9,050 bases of DNA from Candidatus Zhuqueibacterota bacterium 4484_87 (GTDB lineage Bacteria; Zhuqueibacterota; Zhuqueibacteria; Thermofontimicrobiales; Thermofontimicrobiaceae). The translations under genes were made by a program, and so were the position numbers. This document shows, one piece after another, positions 7,017 through 9,050 of this stretch (its first letter is position 1; the number at the start of each line of letters is the position of its first letter). The stretch spans positions 1-9,050 of the forward strand of contig NATN01000079.1 in assembly GCA_002085355.1 (NCBI GenBank), given 5' to 3'. The notes beneath the pieces were generated by a model. That model was not told the origin of the DNA. It was given only the letters and a program-made list of their open reading frames with translations, and did no database searches.

Positions 7017-8291
7017 ATGAATAAGCGAAAGAAAAGGGCTTCCACAAATTATCGGAAAACGACGCAGAAGAAAGCAAAGACTAACGTGCGACGGAGACGC
7101 AAGCCCCAAAAGAATCAGTTGTTGGATACGCTGGCGCGATACATTCGTTTGCTGTTGCTCATCGGATTGAGCGCAGCGTTAATTTACTTTTTGTTTAAGC
7201 CTTCCCAAAAATCAGAAGCTCCGTCAAACGGTGGGACAGGCTCAGGGATCATTGAAAATGTCGCGGCGCCGGACGAGCCGTTTCCTGAAGAAAAGATAAC
7301 CGATCCGGGCAAGCTGCCAATCAGAGAACGACTTAATTTTTATTTGAATAAAATTTATGCGAATTTCAATATCAAAACTTCATGGGTGAAAAAACAGGGG
7401 ACGTCGGTCCGCATCAAATTGCCGGCAGATTTACCGGCAATTGAAGTAATAGTGGAAATTATTCAGGTTGTCAATGAAATGGACCTGGACTATTTCACCC
7501 GTGAAAATCTGGCAAACAACACGTCTCAGTTGCTTATCGCGGATAAAAATGATACTTTGCTGGCGATAACTTTTATACCCAGCGAGCGACTGGTGCGCCG
7601 GATGGATCGTATGGTGATCATCATCGATGATTTTGGCTATGCCCGTGACGAAGTGAGCAATGCGTTTTTGTCGTTGAACTATCCGGTGACGCTGTCGATT
7701 ATTCCGGGACAACGCTATTCCAGGGAATTGAAAAATCGGGCTGTTGCTGCTCAAAAAGAAGTGATGATTCATTTGCCAATGGAGCCGCTTGCCGGCGAAG
7801 TAGAACATAACGGTTTCACTGTTATGACGCAGATGCGCGATGAGGATATCGCCCGACGTATTGAAAAGGCGGTGGAAGAAATTCCCGAAGCAGTTGCCGT
7901 CAACAATCACATGGGCTCCAAAGCAACTGCGGATTCGCGCGTGATGGACGTTGTATGCCGTGAATTAAAAAAATACAATTTGATGTTTGTGGACAGCAGA
8001 ACAACGAGCAAAACCGTAGCGCGAAAATCTGCTCAACGCTACAGGTTGCCCTTTTTGCAGCGCATGGTATTTCTCGAGGGGAAGGATCAGCGCGAAGAAA
8101 ATTACATAACGCAACAGTTTAAGAAAGCCGTAGCAATTGCGAAGAAAAAAGGCTATGTCGTGGTGATCGGACATCCATATTCGGAGACATTGCACGTCTT
8201 GCAGCGTCAACTGCCTGCGCTGGAAAGCCAGGGCGTGGAACTGGTACCGGTCTCACGATTGGAAAAGACTGTTGCTTTGGCGAGGAATTAA
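7017..8291 (+). CDS. Membrane-anchored divergent polysaccharide deacetylase (YibQ-like)
   Basis: The 424-residue protein has three parts. Residues 1-34 are extremely basic (16 Lys/Arg). One membrane segment follows at about 41-60 (LLLLIGLSAALIYFLF). A linker and a small alpha/beta region run to about 190. The catalytic-type domain, Pfam divergent polysaccharide deacetylase (Polysacc_deac_2), spans about 197-420. Key motifs are IIIDDFGY (Asp204, Asp205), PVTLSIIPG, MIHLPMEP (His252), VNNHMGS (His298), FVDSRTT (Asp326) and VIGHPYSET (His386). The probable metal and acid-base residues are therefore present, and activity on an envelope glycan is likely, though the substrate is unknown for this family. 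Topology puts the domain in the periplasm. The ATG at 7017 has AAGGAAAG (7001-7008) upstream. The gene lies 23 bases after the lipoprotein gene, consistent with co-transcription; pdxJ follows after 90 bases. The basic tail is longer than I would expect. Confidence 0.88.
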   Translation: MNKRKKRASTNYRKTTQKKAKTNVRRRRKPQKNQLLDTLARYIRLLLLIGLSAALIYFLFKPSQKSEAPSNGGTGSGIIENVAAPDEPFPEEKITDPGKLPIRERLNFYLNKIYANFNIKTSWVKKQGTSVRIKLPADLPAIEVIVEIIQVVNEMDLDYFTRENLANNTSQLLIADKNDTLLAITFIPSERLVRRMDRMVIIIDDFGYARDEVSNAFLSLNYPVTLSIIPGQRYSRELKNRAVAAQKEVMIHLPMEPLAGEVEHNGFTVMTQMRDEDIARRIEKAVEEIPEAVAVNNHMGSKATADSRVMDVVCRELKKYNLMFVDSRTTSKTVARKSAQRYRLPFLQRMVFLEGKDQREENYITQQFKKAVAIAKKKGYVVVIGHPYSETLHVLQRQLPALESQGVELVPVSRLEKTVALARN

Positions 8292-8381
8292 GTAGCTGGT
8301 TTTGGGTAAAATTCAGCTTTCGCATTAGATAATTAACTGAATCGTTATCAAAATTAATTTAATAGAATTTCAGGAGGCAAT

Positions 8382-8978
8382 ATGGTTCGCTTAGGAGTGA
8401 ATGTTGATCATGTGGCTACTGTTCGTGAAGCGCGTCGGGGAATTGAGCCGGATCCGGTAGCTGCTGCCGTTTTGTGTGAACTTGCCGGCGCTGATGGCAT
8501 TGTCTGCCACTTGCGCGAAGACAGGAGACATATCAAAGATCGGGATTTGTCGTTATTGCGTCAGGTTGTCAAAACGCATCTGAATCTGGAGATGGCGGCA
8601 ACGGATGAAATGGTGAAAAAGGCAGTGAATGTGTTGCCGGATATGGTAACTTTGGTTCCGGAAAGGCGGCAGGAAATCACTACCGAAGGCGGTCTGGATG
8701 CGCGTGGCAATTTCGATTTATTAGAAGAAGCTATTTCTAATCTTCGTGCTAACAATATCGTTGTCAGTTTGTTCATCGATCCTGATATCCATCAAATCAA
8801 GGCGGCAGCGAAATTGGGTGCTGACTATGTGGAGCTGCACACAGGCACCTATGCCAATGCAGAAGAACTCAATCAGGTCATTGAAGAGCTGGAGAATCTC
8901 AAATCAATGGCTGCTGCTGCTGCGAAATTGGGTCGGCCATTCAATCGTTTCGCGGGCTGTGCTGGTGGGTATGGATAG
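8382..8978 (+). CDS. pdxJ: Pyridoxine 5'-phosphate synthase, frameshifted with internal deletion (probably non-functional as written)
   Basis: PdxJ condenses 1-deoxyxylulose 5-phosphate with 3-amino-2-oxopropyl phosphate in the cytoplasm, the last ring-forming step of DXP-dependent vitamin B6 synthesis. Residues 1-184 match the family throughout: LGVNVDHVATVR (4-15), HLREDRRHI (43-51), LEMAAT with Glu70, MVTLVPERR (88-96), FIDPD (131-135), ELHTGTYA (151-158), AAKLG (180-184). After Gly184 the frame runs 14 unrelated residues to TAG at 8976-8978, giving 198 residues instead of about 240. The normal continuation VNAGH..., whose His is an active-site residue in E. coli PdxJ, is absent. The true C-terminus is found in another frame at 8935-9021. 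The ATG at 8382 has AGGAGG (8372-8377) four bases upstream. The gene is either a recent pseudogene or an assembly error. Family identity is certain; functional state is not. Confidence 0.93.
   Translation: MVRLGVNVDHVATVREARRGIEPDPVAAAVLCELAGADGIVCHLREDRRHIKDRDLSLLRQVVKTHLNLEMAATDEMVKKAVNVLPDMVTLVPERRQEITTEGGLDARGNFDLLEEAISNLRANNIVVSLFIDPDIHQIKAAAKLGADYVELHTGTYANAEELNQVIEELENLKSMAAAAAKLGRPFNRFAGCAGGYG
8808..8933 (+). repeat. 12-base direct repeat ending at the pdxJ break
   Basis: GCGAAATTGGGT occurs at 8808-8819 and again at 8922-8933; both copies encode AAKLG in frame. The second copy is preceded by a GCT triplet tract (8910-8921) and ends exactly where homology to PdxJ stops in frame. Its role in the break is unproven. 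The coordinates span both copies. Confidence 0.5.
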
Positions 8979-9021
8979 GGCTGTACGGGAGATGGTTGAG
9001 TTGATTCGCGGAGCTCGATAA
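8935..9021 (+). pseudogene. pdxJ: Out-of-frame C-terminal remnant of pdxJ
   Basis: Read in the frame starting at 8935, this segment encodes GHSIVSRAVLVGMDRAVREM and then VELIRGAR before TAA at 9019-9021. This is the standard PdxJ C-terminus (the NIGHSII-RAV-GL--AV-EM pattern) without its preceding Asn-Ile. Compared with E. coli PdxJ, about 27-28 codons are missing between AAKLG and GHSI. The loss is not a multiple of three (it must be 3n+2 bases), which puts this end in a different frame from the main part. Confidence 0.85.
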
Positions 9022-9050
9022 AATCGAAGACGGACTTTCTGAATTTCGGA

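Noticed and set aside
7431..7910. Minus-strand open frame of 159 codons
   Set aside because: It lies opposite the deacetylase catalytic domain and is His/Asn-rich like a typical antisense shadow.
8294..8318. Hairpin AGCTG...CAGCT after the deacetylase gene
   Set aside because: The stem is only five base pairs plus mismatched inner AT pairs and has just three T after it; it is too weak to call a terminator.
8302..8330. TTGGGT-17-TTAGAT as a pdxJ promoter
   Set aside because: Both boxes match the consensus at only three of six positions; this is not better than chance in AT-rich DNA.
8922..8978. Programmed ribosomal frameshift in pdxJ
   Set aside because: A frame change alone would not restore the protein, because about 27-28 codons including NAGH are absent; no slippery heptamer with downstream structure is evident.

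Overview
The window reads as an ordinary chromosomal stretch of a Gram-negative, mid-to-low GC bacterium. Two outer-envelope proteins (a DUF5916 beta-barrel with an N-terminal CBM9-like domain, and a small lipoprotein), an ECF-type anti-sigma factor coupled to a DUF4252 protein, and a bacterial OPT transporter together suggest the FCB group, with Calditrichota/KSB1-like lineages as a reasonable guess. This placement is inference from gene content only. No mobile element, CRISPR array, tRNA or rRNA is visible.

Layout. (1) 1-1031, plus strand: the 3' part of a zinc-finger anti-sigma factor gene, then a translationally coupled exported DUF4252 protein. A hairpin at 1079-1113 lies between this pair and the convergent DUF5916 gene. 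(2) 1123-3408, minus strand: a 761-residue DUF5916 outer-membrane protein. (3) 3409-3645: a divergent intergenic region with one near-consensus sigma70-type promoter pointing each way and a short dyad between them. (4) 3646-5643, plus strand: an OPT-family transporter ending at a very clear intrinsic terminator (5652-5684). (5) 5685-5884: an AT-rich, gene-free convergent spacer. (6) 5885-6286, minus strand: fxsA. (7) 6376-8291, plus strand: a putative lipoprotein gene and, 23 bases downstream, a membrane-anchored divergent polysaccharide deacetylase. (8) 8382-9021, plus strand: pdxJ (vitamin B6 biosynthesis), which is broken in this sequence.

Most of the genes concern the cell envelope: envelope-stress signalling, an outer-membrane barrel, an inner-membrane transporter, FxsA, a lipoprotein and a sugar deacetylase. 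PdxJ is the one core metabolic enzyme. The most notable observation is that pdxJ lacks an internal block of about 27-28 codons that normally carries the NAGH active-site motif, and its C-terminal end continues in another frame. This is either a real pseudogene or an assembly/sequencing error. I found no convincing undescribed system. The other findings are modest regulatory or structural points.
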